From: a virus
IMG/VR virus record: IMGVR_UViG_3300024273_000418
Coordinates: 1-41,140 of that record
Length of the DNA: 41,140 bases
Strand: one strand, 5' to 3'
In this document: positions 23,846 to 31,549 of the stretch, piece by piece
How positions within the stretch are numbered: position 1 is the stretch's first letter
Layout: the number at the start of each line of letters is the position of its first letter
Program-made: the position numbers and the translations under genes
Notes under the pieces: generated by a model
What the model was told of the DNA's origin: nothing
The model's input: the letters and a program-made list of their open reading frames with translations, nothing else
Databases searched by the model: none

Positions 23846-24260
23846 TATTAGTTTCTCCGTTGTCTAAGAATCTGTCAGCTGACACCGGAGTTGTTATTAG
23901 TAAATAACCACCTTCACTATATGCTCTAACTATTTTATCTGTCGGTTCTATTTTAAATGATATTTCGTCGCCAAACCAATTACCTGGTCTTTGACTTACA
24001 AAAATGCCTACAGGTGATTGCCAGTCTTTACCAATTTGAATATCCATTAGGGCAAATTCTTGTTCGCCGCTACGATCAGCACGAGGTCGTAATCCGCCTG
24101 ATTTTAAAATTTGAGATAATTTTTTCGTTTGATGGTATACTACGGTGCCATTTAGTGCAGCACGATCTCCCAGCGGAATTTCAAAAACATTTTTACCTAT
24201 TGCATTTCCAGGTTTAAGTATTTTACCCATAGGCCTATCAGTTATTTCAAATATCTTCAT
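23835..24260 (-). CDS. Tagged protein with possible ADP-ribosyltransferase-like fold
   Basis: 141 residues. The MKIFEITDRPMGKILKPGN start carries the shared tag. The core reads VVYHQTKKLSQILKSGGLRP, then VGIFVSQRPGNWFGDEISFK and GYLLITTPVSADRFL. The order H-x-T, helix, GLxP, strand with G-I-x-V-S-x-x-P-x-x-W-x-G is like small ART-fold proteins (a histidine strand followed by a strand with SxxP). The clear glutamate motif of classic toxins is not seen, so activity is uncertain. T4 injects the Alt ADP-ribosyltransferase with the DNA, which makes the tag plus fold interesting. Confidence 0.45.
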   Translation of the reverse strand: MKIFEITDRPMGKILKPGNAIGKNVFEIPLGDRAALNGTVVYHQTKKLSQILKSGGLRPRADRSGEQEFALMDIQIGKDWQSPVGIFVSQRPGNWFGDEISFKIEPTDKIVRAYSEGGYLLITTPVSADRFLDNGETNNEN

Positions 24261-24466
24261 CTTTTGCGGCCTCTAAATCCCTTGGTCATTCCTGGCTGAC
24301 TAAACCACAGATCAAACCATTCTTTGTCACCTGGTTTTATGTTTTGTTCACGTTCTTTTTTACGATTGCTGTTGGCAGCATCACTGAAGTTTTCAAGAGT
24401 GTACTCTGTGTAGCCTTTGAATTCGTTTACACCGGCTAATTTTATAAGTCGGTCTAATTCATCCAT
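24257..24466 (-). CDS. 69-residue hypothetical protein
   Basis: Begins MDELDRLIKLAGVNEFKGYT and ends KEWFDLWFSQPGMTKGFRGR, with a charged middle (NSNRKKEREQNIKPGDK). The LIKLAGVNE segment resembles short leader-like helices in other marine phage proteins. The basic tail GFRGRKR may bind nucleic acid. No function known. Confidence 0.55.
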   Translation of the reverse strand: MDELDRLIKLAGVNEFKGYTEYTLENFSDAANSNRKKEREQNIKPGDKEWFDLWFSQPGMTKGFRGRKR

Positions 24467-24614
24467 GTTCGTATCTTGCTAACGATTTATATTCACTCCA
24501 GTAATCATTACGCTCATCGGTACTTGATCTTTGTGACTCGTGCTCTTTATGCTTTTCGCAATAATGAGTTATTTCTTCGCTTTCGCTCTTCCTGCTTTCA
24601 TGTTCGCTTGCCAA
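24459..24614 (-). CDS. Tentative 51-residue protein, TTG start
   Basis: An open frame from a TTG at 24614, inside the 3' end of the nucleotidyltransferase gene, runs to a TGA overlapping the start of the 69-residue gene. It is rich in His, Glu and Ser and ends YWSEYKSLARYEHG. Support is the fit between genes and the AGGA a few bases before the TTG; the unusual start and lack of recognised relatives keep confidence low. Confidence 0.3.
   Translation of the reverse strand: MASEHESRKSESEEITHYCEKHKEHESQRSSTDERNDYWSEYKSLARYEHG
24484..24491 (-). promoter_or_regulatory. Possible late promoter variant TATAAATC
   Basis: TATAAATC on the minus strand, 18 bp upstream of the ATG at 24466. One mismatch to the T4 late box; it may instead be chance. 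Confidence 0.3.
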
Positions 24615-25618
24615 TGTGCCATCCTTTGCTTTTCACCACTTGAATTCTTAGCAGTCTTTCTCAAACTGCTAACACTTGCTTTAGTATTTACGCCACTACG
24701 CTTGGCCAATCCTTTACGTCCTGGCTTCTTACCATCTGCAAAGTTTTCTGTAGCATGTATTTCGGGCTGGCTGTGCGTGCCACCGATTGCTTTATACTGT
24801 AACCCTAAACGATCTAATTGCTTCATTAGTTTCTGCATTTCTTCTGGGCTTGCACTGGTAACAACTACGTCACTGTCGCCTTGGCCGTATTCATGCGGAT
24901 CGGATTGATCTAAGTTAGCAATATTTTTTCCTATTTTATACCAATCCAAGTCGCTTGCAGTGTCTATTACCAGTGTGTTTTGCGGCATAGTAAGTTTAAC
25001 TTTATCATAACCTTTAGGATCAGGCTCAACTGCTACTGCTTCTGGAACAGACTCTTGATCTCTAACACCCATGCCGTTGCGTACTGCATCATACATAGTT
25101 TTAGCAAGTTTATTATCCGGAACACCTTGTGCAAATGCTTCTAAATTGCCACTTGCAGCAGCAGCTCGCATCTTGCTTGCACTCATACCTTCAGCACCAT
25201 CTGCATCTGGATCACGTTCGCCTGCATTGACTACATTAACACTATCAAAATTATATTCAGTACCGTTGTATTTGTTAATCAATGTAGTAAAGTCGCCAAT
25301 GCGATCACTACCGGCTACATATACAATATCAGTGTAACCCATTGACTCTAATTTTTGTAATGCTTGTATAATAGTTTTCACACTACTATCGCCCACTGTA
25401 ACATTAGGAAAAAATGATTGAGCAAATTTTACTTTAGTAGAAAAGTCCAACGGATCTGTTTTAGGTTTCTGCGATTGACTTAAAAAAATATAAGGATCAC
25501 CGGGCAAACTTGCAACTTTGTCTGCAAGTTTTTTATGACCGATTGTAGGTGGATTCATTCTTCCAAAGGCAAGAACTGCCGTTTTACTGCTTGCTTCGTA
25601 CAGTTCTCTAAGTAGCAT
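24569..25618 (-). CDS. Tagged nucleotidyltransferase (NMNAT/cytidylyltransferase fold)
   Basis: 349 residues. The N-terminal MLLRELYEASSK carries the shared tag. The nucleotidyltransferase domain follows at once: VLAFGRMNPPTIGHKKLADK contains the (H/T)xGH motif, VYVAGSDRIGDF is the middle strand, and GMSASKMRAAAASGN is the ISxxxxR-like motif. A second half of unknown role (LVIDTASDLDWYKIGKN, VVVTSASPEEMQKLMKQLDR) precedes a basic C-terminus (QANMKAGRAKAKK). Substrate unknown; nicotinamide or phosphate-containing substrates are possible. Its ATG overlaps the preceding stop as TAATG. Confidence 0.75.
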   Translation of the reverse strand: MLLRELYEASSKTAVLAFGRMNPPTIGHKKLADKVASLPGDPYIFLSQSQKPKTDPLDFSTKVKFAQSFFPNVTVGDSSVKTIIQALQKLESMGYTDIVYVAGSDRIGDFTTLINKYNGTEYNFDSVNVVNAGERDPDADGAEGMSASKMRAAAASGNLEAFAQGVPDNKLAKTMYDAVRNGMGVRDQESVPEAVAVEPDPKGYDKVKLTMPQNTLVIDTASDLDWYKIGKNIANLDQSDPHEYGQGDSDVVVTSASPEEMQKLMKQLDRLGLQYKAIGGTHSQPEIHATENFADGKKPGRKGLAKRSGVNTKASVSSLRKTAKNSSGEKQRMAHWQANMKAGRAKAKK

Positions 25619-25968
25619 TAATAATCTCCTCGACGCAAACTTTCTAGCTCGTCTTTCAGCAGTTTAGTAATACATTCCATTTTTTCGTTATCTTGTAACA
25701 AATCAGCTGGGCGTTTTTGTATTTCAAACTTGTTGATATATTCAACAATTGCTTTTTCTACCACTGACAACATATTCTTCTTATTGTACTTGCCACCGTT
25801 TTTTACAGCCTCTTGCACATCTACCATTGCAGGATATAAACTATTTCTATAAAACGCAGGATCCTGTCTCATATAAATACAAAGATCTTCCACAACATCG
25901 TATGGCATTTCGCTGCCAATTTTCAACTCTTTAATATTGTCTTGATCAAAAAACTCATTAATTTTCAT
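25618..25968 (-). CDS. Conserved phage protein, 116 residues, MKINEFFD tag
   Basis: Begins MKINEFFDQDNIKELKIGSE, then YDVVEDLCIYMRQDPAFYRN, SLYPAMVDVQEAVKNGG and VVEKAIVEYINKFEIQ. I recall the pattern YDVVEDxxxYMRxDPxFYR in proteins of cyanophages. Helical throughout; unknown function. The first residues resemble the tag of neighbouring genes. Confidence 0.65.
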   Translation of the reverse strand: MKINEFFDQDNIKELKIGSEMPYDVVEDLCIYMRQDPAFYRNSLYPAMVDVQEAVKNGGKYNKKNMLSVVEKAIVEYINKFEIQKRPADLLQDNEKMECITKLLKDELESLRRGDY

Positions 25969-25977
25969 ATTATTTCC

Positions 25978-26538
25978 TTACCATTTCCTACACGACCAAT
26001 AACGGGCTTTTGTTCTTGGTCCTGGATTATCGCAATTGTGTCTAGCACGGAAACTGCGTCTACGAGCAGGATTTGATTTTTTAATTTTCATATCCGGGTC
26101 GCCAAAATTAACTTTCTTAGTATTCCCGGTTGATGGATCTTTTACATATACTTTAAACTTTTTAACATCACCTTGCATAGGCTTGCCCAACGGCACCTTG
26201 CGCCCTTGATATTCTGCTTCGTCTAGCTGGTCGTCTTCGTTAAACCAAAGTTCGCCAAACGCTTCGTGAAATTCGTTACCGTGATAGGTTTCTTCTACGA
26301 TATTTTCTTCTGCACTAATCTCAATGTCAAAGTTTTTATAGCCTTGTTCGAACATATAGTTTGCTAAACGCTCGGCGTACTCGTCGGCTTCGTTATCAGC
26401 TAGATGTCTTTCTAGTATAATTTCAAATACAGGACGTCCATCGGCTGTTTCTAATAGATTTTGACTTGGAAAAATTGATTCGTTTAGGTACGAAATCTCT
26501 TGTTTTTCATCTAATATTACTCTTACAAAATATTCCAT
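25978..26538 (-). CDS. Conserved phage protein, 186 residues, basic C-terminal domain
   Basis: The C-terminal domain (about residues 110-186) reads GRKVPLGKPMQGDVKKFKVY, VKDPSTGNTKKVNFGDPDMK, then SNPARRRSFRARHNCDNPGP and TKARYWSCRKW. This compact domain with a Cys pair and RSFRARHNC...ARYWSC is, as I recall, widespread in T4-like marine phages; I cannot confirm a named family. The N-terminal half is acidic and less conserved. Possible structural role. Confidence 0.65.
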   Translation of the reverse strand: MEYFVRVILDEKQEISYLNESIFPSQNLLETADGRPVFEIILERHLADNEADEYAERLANYMFEQGYKNFDIEISAEENIVEETYHGNEFHEAFGELWFNEDDQLDEAEYQGRKVPLGKPMQGDVKKFKVYVKDPSTGNTKKVNFGDPDMKIKKSNPARRRSFRARHNCDNPGPRTKARYWSCRKW

Positions 26539-26547
26539 TTTACTACC

Positions 26548-26910
26548 TTAATGATTTAGCATTATACTTGAAATAGAGCCATCTGTAAACGTAGCAATTG
26601 CTCTTACCCAAATATAGTTGCCTGTAAAGTTTTTTAGAAAAGAACCGTCACTGTTGATAGTGTCAGTTGCGGTACTAATGTGTTGTGTTGTGCTTGCAGT
26701 AAACCAGTCTTGGTCTGTAGGATTAGTTGTAAGGGTTGCTTGTATAGCAATAGTCCCAATAAATCCTGTTACATTGTATTGCACTGTATGAAAGCCGTCG
26801 GATCTGCTGTAGTACCCATCGCCTTTGAAAAGTTCTCCAGTAACAGATGCAGTGCTGCTATCTCCTGGATGTACTTGATTTGATAAAATTGTTTCACTTA
26901 TACTTGCCAT
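26548..26910 (-). CDS. Beta-rich protein, 120 residues, possible virion surface protein
   Basis: Thr- and Ser-rich with alternating strands: GYYSRSDGFHTVQYNVTGFI, GTIAIQATLTTNPTDQDWFT, LKNFTGNYIWVRAIATFTDG. This looks like one Ig-like or jelly-roll domain as used in virion decoration or fibre proteins. A GATAAATA box lies five bases before the ATG at 26910. No receptor or enzyme motif seen. Confidence 0.55.
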   Translation of the reverse strand: MASISETILSNQVHPGDSSTASVTGELFKGDGYYSRSDGFHTVQYNVTGFIGTIAIQATLTTNPTDQDWFTASTTQHISTATDTINSDGSFLKNFTGNYIWVRAIATFTDGSISSIMLNH

Positions 26911-26914
26911 ACAA

Positions 26915-27616
26915 CTATTTATCTATATCGTCTTTGTATACTAATTTATCGATACGCGATATATTATCACCAACTAAAATTTGTAATAGGAAAATAACAT
27001 TCTCGTCTCTAACATATATGTATTGGCCTTGTATCCAACTTCTAGTTCGTAAATTTTCCATTAAAACAGGACCTGCTTTGACCTTGTCTCCGTTTTTATC
27101 AATCCAGGATGCCAGAGCCGGATTGGCTTTTTTTCGACCAAATGTTAATTTAAAAGGGTAGCGTGTTGGTATATCAACTAGTATTATATTTTTACTACTT
27201 GTTAAAAAGTCTATTGTAGTTGGGTCGGGTTCCCATAATTCAGGATTTCCTCCTAACAATTTATTTGAAATTTTTAATAACATTGATCTATTGTTAGAAT
27301 ATATAGTCAGCGTACTGTATTCGCAACGTACTATATATTCATCTACATATACTTTTAATACATTATAGATAGTATTTGCGTCAAGCAGCTCGTTTTTGGG
27401 TATAGCCACATGAGCACGCCAGCGTGATCTTGTTGGAGTTTCGCCCCGGCGATACTGTTGTAAGTATGTTTGAATCTTTGTCTTGGCAAAAGTTAATCTA
27501 CCATTACGCTGTTGTTCTGTGCGGAAAATACCCGCTAACTGATTTGTTAATTTCAGTTTGTACAGGTATTTTCCATAGTGTAATTTTTTAGTCTCGTGTA
27601 ACTGTAAGTTCAACAT
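26915..27616 (-). CDS. Conserved phage protein, 233 residues, unknown function
   Basis: Begins [20 protein letters not shown] and continues LKLTNQLAGIFRTEQQRNGR. Mixed strands and helices, basic, with FKLTFGRKKANPALASW and NVIFLLQILVGDNISRI near the end. I have an impression of relatives in pelagiphages and cyanophages but no function. It overlaps clpA by 29 bp. A nucleic-acid role is suggested only by charge. Confidence 0.6.
   Translation of the reverse strand: MLNLQLHETKKLHYGKYLYKLKLTNQLAGIFRTEQQRNGRLTFAKTKIQTYLQQYRRGETPTRSRWRAHVAIPKNELLDANTIYNVLKVYVDEYIVRCEYSTLTIYSNNRSMLLKISNKLLGGNPELWEPDPTTIDFLTSSKNIILVDIPTRYPFKLTFGRKKANPALASWIDKNGDKVKAGPVLMENLRTRSWIQGQYIYVRDENVIFLLQILVGDNISRIDKLVYKDDIDK
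26916..26923 (-). promoter_or_regulatory. T4-type late promoter GATAAATA
   Basis: GATAAATA at 26923-26916 (minus strand) is also the end of the upstream gene (GAT AAA TAG, Asp-Lys-stop) and sits five bases before the ATG at 26910. Confidence 0.7.
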
Positions 27617-29840
27617 TTTGGTTCTCTAATACTATTTTGTTATCAACAGTATTTACGACAACCTTGCCGCCGTTCTTTAAGTTTCCAAACAACATGGCTC
27701 TTGAAAGCGGACGCTTGATGTCTTTGTCAATCAAACGCTGCAACGGTCTTGCACCCATTTTAGGATTAAAGCCTGCATCAACTAAGTAATCAAGTGCATC
27801 GTCTGTAATTTCAATAGTAACATTCTTGTCTTTGACTTGATCACGCAACTCTGCAAGAAACTTACCAACAATTTTCATCATCACAGGCTTGCCAAGTTTA
27901 GCAAATGTAATTGTTGCATCAAGGCGGTTACGGAATTCCGGAGCAAAGAACTTTTTCAGTTCGGTATCTTCGTAATCTTTTTCCATAGTGTCGCCAAACC
28001 CGATGTTATTTTTCTCCGAGTCTTTAGCACCTAAGTTAGTGGTAAGGATTAGTACGCAGTTACGTGCATCTGCTTCTTTACCGTTGCTGCCTGTGATCTT
28101 ACCATTGTCCATAAGTTGCAATAAAACAGCACTTACATCAGGGTGCGCTTTCTCAATCTCGTCTAGCAGCAACACACAGTTGGGATTTTCTTGCAATTTA
28201 ACAATAAGCTGACCAGCATTATCTTCAAAGCCCACATAGCCTGGAGGTGCACCAATAAATTTAGATACACTGTGTTTCTCTTGATATTCACTCATATCAA
28301 AGCGTACAAGATTTACACCAAGATGTTTTGCAAGTTGTTTTGCAGTTTCTGTTTTGCCTGTGCCTGTTGGGCCCATAAACACAAAGCTACCAATAGGCTT
28401 GTCATCTGGTTTAAGTCCTGCTTGTGCAACAAGAATTTTATCAACAATTGTTTCAATTGCTTCGTCTTGTCCGTACACACTGCCTTTGAGATTCTTCTCA
28501 AGGTTTGCAAGATTTTCAGTTTCTTTTTCTGCAACTTGTTCTTCGGGGATATTAACAAGTTTAGCAAGTTCGTATTGAATACTGCTTTCAGTAACAACCT
28601 TGTTATCTTCTTGATCACGTACCTTAAAACGACTACATGCAACATCAATCAAATCAATTGCTTTATCGGGCAATTTTTTATCGGGCATGTACTTGATTGA
28701 CAATTTAACCGCAGCATCAATTGCTTCATCTGTGATTTCTACAGCATGAAACTCTTCGTAATACTTGCGAATACCTTGCAGAATCTCTACTGTCATTTCA
28801 GCACTAGGCTCGTCAATACTCACACGCTGGAAGCGGCGCATAAGAGCACGGTCCTTCTCAAAGAACTTACGATATTCTTCCCAAGTAGTTGACGCAACAA
28901 CTTTAATATTGCCTTTTGCAAGAGCAGGCTTCAGCATGTTTGCTAGATCGTTTGAACTATTGCCACCGGCACCTGCACCACTAATCATGTGTGCTTCGTC
29001 GATAAACATAATAGTCTTGCCTTTTTTCTGCAAGGCTTGCAGCACTAGTTTAAAGCGTTCTTCAAAGTCACCGCGGTACTTGCTACCAGCAAGCATTGCA
29101 CCAATATCAAGAGCGTAAACATTATACTCTTTTAAGAACGTGGGTACATCGCCATTGACAATTTTATAAGCTAGTCCTTCTGCAATAGCAGTTTTACCAA
29201 CACCTGGGTCGCCTACCATTAGTACGTTGCTTTTTGAACGTCGACCTAGCGCAAGTGCTAGCTGTTCAATTTCGTCATCGCGTCCGATCACTGGATCGAT
29301 CTTATTGAGTTTTACATTATGATTGAGATCTTCAGTAAATGACCGTAGTGCTTTATTTGCACTTCCGCTATTTTCAGCTTCTTCTTGATCTACATCATCA
29401 TATGCTTCAGTTTCAGTATGCTGATATTCTACATATTTTTCTTTGCTAAGGCCAGCCTGCTGTGCAGCAAAATATGCATAGGAACGCTTCTCGCTCAAGA
29501 TACTGATCATTACATCAGTAATGTCAATCTTGCTTCGTCCTTGGAATAGCACCTGTGCAAATGCTCTGTTAAGAACACGTTCTACTGCTTGTGTTTTTTT
29601 AGGCTTATATTTATCCAACTCTGTTTTAATGTCGTCGCATTTTGTCTTGAGAAAGTTTTCAAGATTGCGTTTCACTAGTTCTGGATCGGATCCAAACTCT
29701 TTAATATTATTTTCAAAATTCTCTTCACACAGCATTGCATAAAGCAGATGCTCGAGCGTTACGTACTCATGTTTTAGTTTTTTGGCATCATTGACTGCTT
29801 TGTCAAATACTACCTGAAGTTCTGTGCTAGGCTCTACCAT
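27588..29840 (-). CDS. clpA: ClpA-type AAA+ unfoldase
   Basis: 750 residues, full length. The N-domain starts [20 protein letters not shown]. The first AAA+ module has [15 protein letters not shown] and MFIDEAHM; the second has [15 protein letters not shown] and [14 protein letters not shown], with arginine-finger region [10 protein letters not shown] and GARPLQRLI (sensor 2). NIGFGD sits where E. coli ClpA has the IGL loop that docks ClpP, so it may recruit host ClpP; no ClpP was seen here. ATG has AAGGA upstream. Grouped with peptide deformylase and DnaJ, it forms a protein-handling block. Confidence 0.93.
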   Translation of the reverse strand: MVEPSTELQVVFDKAVNDAKKLKHEYVTLEHLLYAMLCEENFENNIKEFGSDPELVKRNLENFLKTKCDDIKTELDKYKPKKTQAVERVLNRAFAQVLFQGRSKIDITDVMISILSEKRSYAYFAAQQAGLSKEKYVEYQHTETEAYDDVDQEEAENSGSANKALRSFTEDLNHNVKLNKIDPVIGRDDEIEQLALALGRRSKSNVLMVGDPGVGKTAIAEGLAYKIVNGDVPTFLKEYNVYALDIGAMLAGSKYRGDFEERFKLVLQALQKKGKTIMFIDEAHMISGAGAGGNSSNDLANMLKPALAKGNIKVVASTTWEEYRKFFEKDRALMRRFQRVSIDEPSAEMTVEILQGIRKYYEEFHAVEITDEAIDAAVKLSIKYMPDKKLPDKAIDLIDVACSRFKVRDQEDNKVVTESSIQYELAKLVNIPEEQVAEKETENLANLEKNLKGSVYGQDEAIETIVDKILVAQAGLKPDDKPIGSFVFMGPTGTGKTETAKQLAKHLGVNLVRFDMSEYQEKHSVSKFIGAPPGYVGFEDNAGQLIVKLQENPNCVLLLDEIEKAHPDVSAVLLQLMDNGKITGSNGKEADARNCVLILTTNLGAKDSEKNNIGFGDTMEKDYEDTELKKFFAPEFRNRLDATITFAKLGKPVMMKIVGKFLAELRDQVKDKNVTIEITDDALDYLVDAGFNPKMGARPLQRLIDKDIKRPLSRAMLFGNLKNGGKVVVNTVDNKIVLENQNVELTVTRD

Positions 29841-30351
29841 ATTTAATCCTTTTTAGTCTCTTTGTGTCTGCTCGTTGAATTTTTAATTTACTCACTCGGT
29901 CAATATATTGTATTCCATGCAAATGATCGTATTCGTGTAAAAAGCAACGTGCATCAATATCGTTGTACTTTGCTTCTACATGTATAACATTTCTATAGTC
30001 ACTTGTCAAGGTATCAAATTCAACAATGCAACTAATTGGGCGTTTTACTCTTAGAAATAAGCCGGGGTGACTAAGGCACCCTTCGGGTCCTAGTTCTACT
30101 TCTTTACTAAGACCTTTAATAACAGGATTCATTACAACAGTAATGTCACCGTATTGTTTGTTTAAAATAGCTTTCATGACAAAAATTTGGTAAGGAAATC
30201 CTACCTGGTTGGCACTTAATCCTAGGCCACCTTCTTTTTTCATTAGATCAATCATGTCTAACGCAACAGGCGCCGGGTGCATTTTTTCAAAGTCAAAACA
30301 CTCTACTGGTGTTTCTAACATTGGATTAGGTGCGGTTATTAATTGCATCAT
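29827..30351 (-). CDS. def: Peptide deformylase
   Basis: 174 residues. All three motifs are present: GGLGLSANQVG (motif I), EGCLS (motif II, metal Cys) and HEYDHLHG (motif III, two metal His and catalytic Glu). Removes the formyl group from new proteins. Several marine phages carry short deformylases; this one has a normal length and a C-terminal basic helix. It overlaps dnaJ by 26 bp and clpA by 14 bp. An ATG one codon in (30348) is equally possible. Confidence 0.95.
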   Translation of the reverse strand: MMQLITAPNPMLETPVECFDFEKMHPAPVALDMIDLMKKEGGLGLSANQVGFPYQIFVMKAILNKQYGDITVVMNPVIKGLSKEVELGPEGCLSHPGLFLRVKRPISCIVEFDTLTSDYRNVIHVEAKYNDIDARCFLHEYDHLHGIQYIDRVSKLKIQRADTKRLKRIKYGRA

Positions 30352-31129
30352 TGATGTCTTTTATCCTTTCTAGTAGTACTGTGTCGGTAATTTTTGGCGT
30401 AATCCCTTTGATCTTTAAGTATAAGTTTCCGGTGGTACCCGAACGTAAATCCGGAAGACCCTGACCGGCAATACTTAAGATTGTTCCTGCCTGTGTACTC
30501 TTAGATATATTAACACGTATTAGGCCACCTGTCAACTTTTCTATGACCACTTCGGTACCTAAAATTAAATCAAAAATATTTACATCTACAGTTGTTCTTA
30601 AATGTCTTCCGTCTCGTTCAAAACGGTTGTGGTTTAATACTCTAACTTGTACTAGTAAGTCGCCACGCGGCAACTGACTGATGCTGCTGTCACCAAGACT
30701 TTTAAATCGTATAATTTCACCGTGTTCTACACCTTGGTGTATTCGTATATTTGCATTGGTGCGTTGCCCGTTGGATATGGTATAAGATGCTATAAAGTCC
30801 TTGCCGGCAATAACTTCTTCAAGAGTCATTGTGACTTGAATTCTAATATCTTTATTGCGACTAACCTGCCGTTTGCTTCCAAAAAATGAAGAAAATACAT
30901 CTTCAAAATCCGCAGCGGATGCATTAAAGTTTTGTCTTGGTGCAGGACGATCGTAGTTGGCACGCTTACCAGGATCTCTTAGGGTTTGATACGCTTCATT
31001 TATTTCAGCAAATTTTGCATGATCGCCACCTTTATCAGGATGGTGCGCCATAGCCATTTTTTTGTATGCTGATTTAATTTCGTCTAACGTTGCTGTTTTA
31101 TCTACATTAAGTAGTTGATAATAGTCCAT
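30326..31129 (-). CDS. DnaJ/CbpA-like co-chaperone without zinc finger
   Basis: 267 residues. The J domain begins at once: MDYYQLLNVDKTATLDEIKS, then the HPD motif in MAHHPDKGGDHAKFAEINEA, which fixes the start codon. The C-terminal DnaJ peptide-binding domain follows (IRIQVTMTLEEVIAGKDFIA, ...LTGGLIRVNISKSTQAGT), with no CxxCxGxG repeats, as in CbpA. The ATG is in the right arm of a perfect 14-bp inverted repeat, five bases after GATAAGTA, and has no clear Shine-Dalgarno site. Confidence 0.9.
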   Translation of the reverse strand: MDYYQLLNVDKTATLDEIKSAYKKMAMAHHPDKGGDHAKFAEINEAYQTLRDPGKRANYDRPAPRQNFNASAADFEDVFSSFFGSKRQVSRNKDIRIQVTMTLEEVIAGKDFIASYTISNGQRTNANIRIHQGVEHGEIIRFKSLGDSSISQLPRGDLLVQVRVLNHNRFERDGRHLRTTVDVNIFDLILGTEVVIEKLTGGLIRVNISKSTQAGTILSIAGQGLPDLRSGTTGNLYLKIKGITPKITDTVLLERIKDINDAINNRT

Positions 31130-31156
31130 GCAATTACTTATCGCATGGACTATTAT
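31118..31156 (-). promoter_or_regulatory. 14-bp inverted repeat hairpin covering the dnaJ start
   Basis: Plus strand 31118-31131 and 31143-31156 are exact complements (ATAATAGTCCATGC / GCATGGACTATTAT) around an 11-bp loop. On the minus-strand transcript the 3' arm contains the dnaJ ATG and next codons, so a read-through mRNA would hide the start. The loop holds GATAAGTA, a late-promoter-like box whose transcript would begin near the ATG and lack the 5' arm. Confidence 0.75.
31135..31142 (-). promoter_or_regulatory. Late-promoter-like GATAAGTA within the dnaJ hairpin
   Basis: GATAAGTA at 31142-31135, five bases before the dnaJ ATG, one mismatch from the GATAAATA box used elsewhere in the window. 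Confidence 0.5.
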
Positions 31157-31157
31157 G

Positions 31158-31171
31158 CATTACTAGTAATG
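31158..31171. repeat. 14-bp perfect palindrome between holin candidate and dnaJ
   Basis: CATTACTAGTAATG reads the same on both strands. It lies between the holin-candidate stop (31173) and the dnaJ hairpin. It has no loop and no following U-run, so it is not an obvious terminator; it may be a binding site. Confidence 0.55.
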
Positions 31172-31172
31172 A

Positions 31173-31505
31173 TTACTTTTTGGATATTGCTTCTTTAGCA
31201 TAGAACGCTGCTACAATTGCTGCAACTGATACAAAGTATGTAGGGGCCATTGCCCCTAGTACTGTTGCTGCCTGCTCTAATTCTATTGATACTGCTAGTA
31301 TGACAGCAAACGGGTATAGTAGCATACCAAATAGAGCAAACCATGCCATTTGTCTCTGTGCATCACGCATTGCATCGTTGTCTTCCAAACGCTTGCGCTT
31401 GAATTCAAGATCCATTGCTGCTTCTTGTGCAGAAATGTGTCCATCGCCGTTGGCGTCCATCATGTCTGCTGTACCAGCATCCATTGTGATTTGTTTACTT
31501 GCCAT
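31173..31505 (-). CDS. Two-span membrane protein with EF-hand, holin candidate
   Basis: 110 residues from the ATG at 31505 with a GGGGG stretch upstream; a TTG at 31520 is an unlikely alternative. N-terminal segment MMDANGDGHISAQEAAMDLE is a canonical EF-hand calcium loop (D-x-N-x-D-G-x-I-x-x-x-E) followed by a charged helix. Two membrane helices follow, WFALFGMLLYPFAVILAVSI and MAPTYFVSVAAIVAAFYA, with a short basic tail. Position beside spanins and endolysin argues for a holin. A late promoter at 31539 would drive it. An unrelated membrane protein is possible. Confidence 0.6.
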   Translation of the reverse strand: MASKQITMDAGTADMMDANGDGHISAQEAAMDLEFKRKRLEDNDAMRDAQRQMAWFALFGMLLYPFAVILAVSIELEQAATVLGAMAPTYFVSVAAIVAAFYAKEAISKK

Positions 31506-31531
31506 ATAAATTGCCCCCAATTAATTGCTAG

Positions 31532-31539
31532 TATTTATC
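31532..31539 (-). promoter_or_regulatory. T4-type late promoter GATAAATA
   Basis: GATAAATA at 31539-31532, 26 bp before the holin-candidate ATG, with room for a normal ribosome site. Confidence 0.8.
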
Positions 31540-31549
31540 TTCTGCTATA

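Noticed and set aside
25872-25879. Perfect TATAAATA on the plus strand
   Set aside because: It is antisense inside a conserved gene and no plus-strand gene follows.
29608-29615. GATAAATA on the minus strand
   Set aside because: Internal to clpA (codes Asp-Lys-Tyr) with no gene start nearby.
30507-30535. TTGACA with 17-bp spacer and TAATAT on the minus strand
   Set aside because: It is inside dnaJ, the -10 box matches only four of six bases and the next gene starts about 155 bp further.
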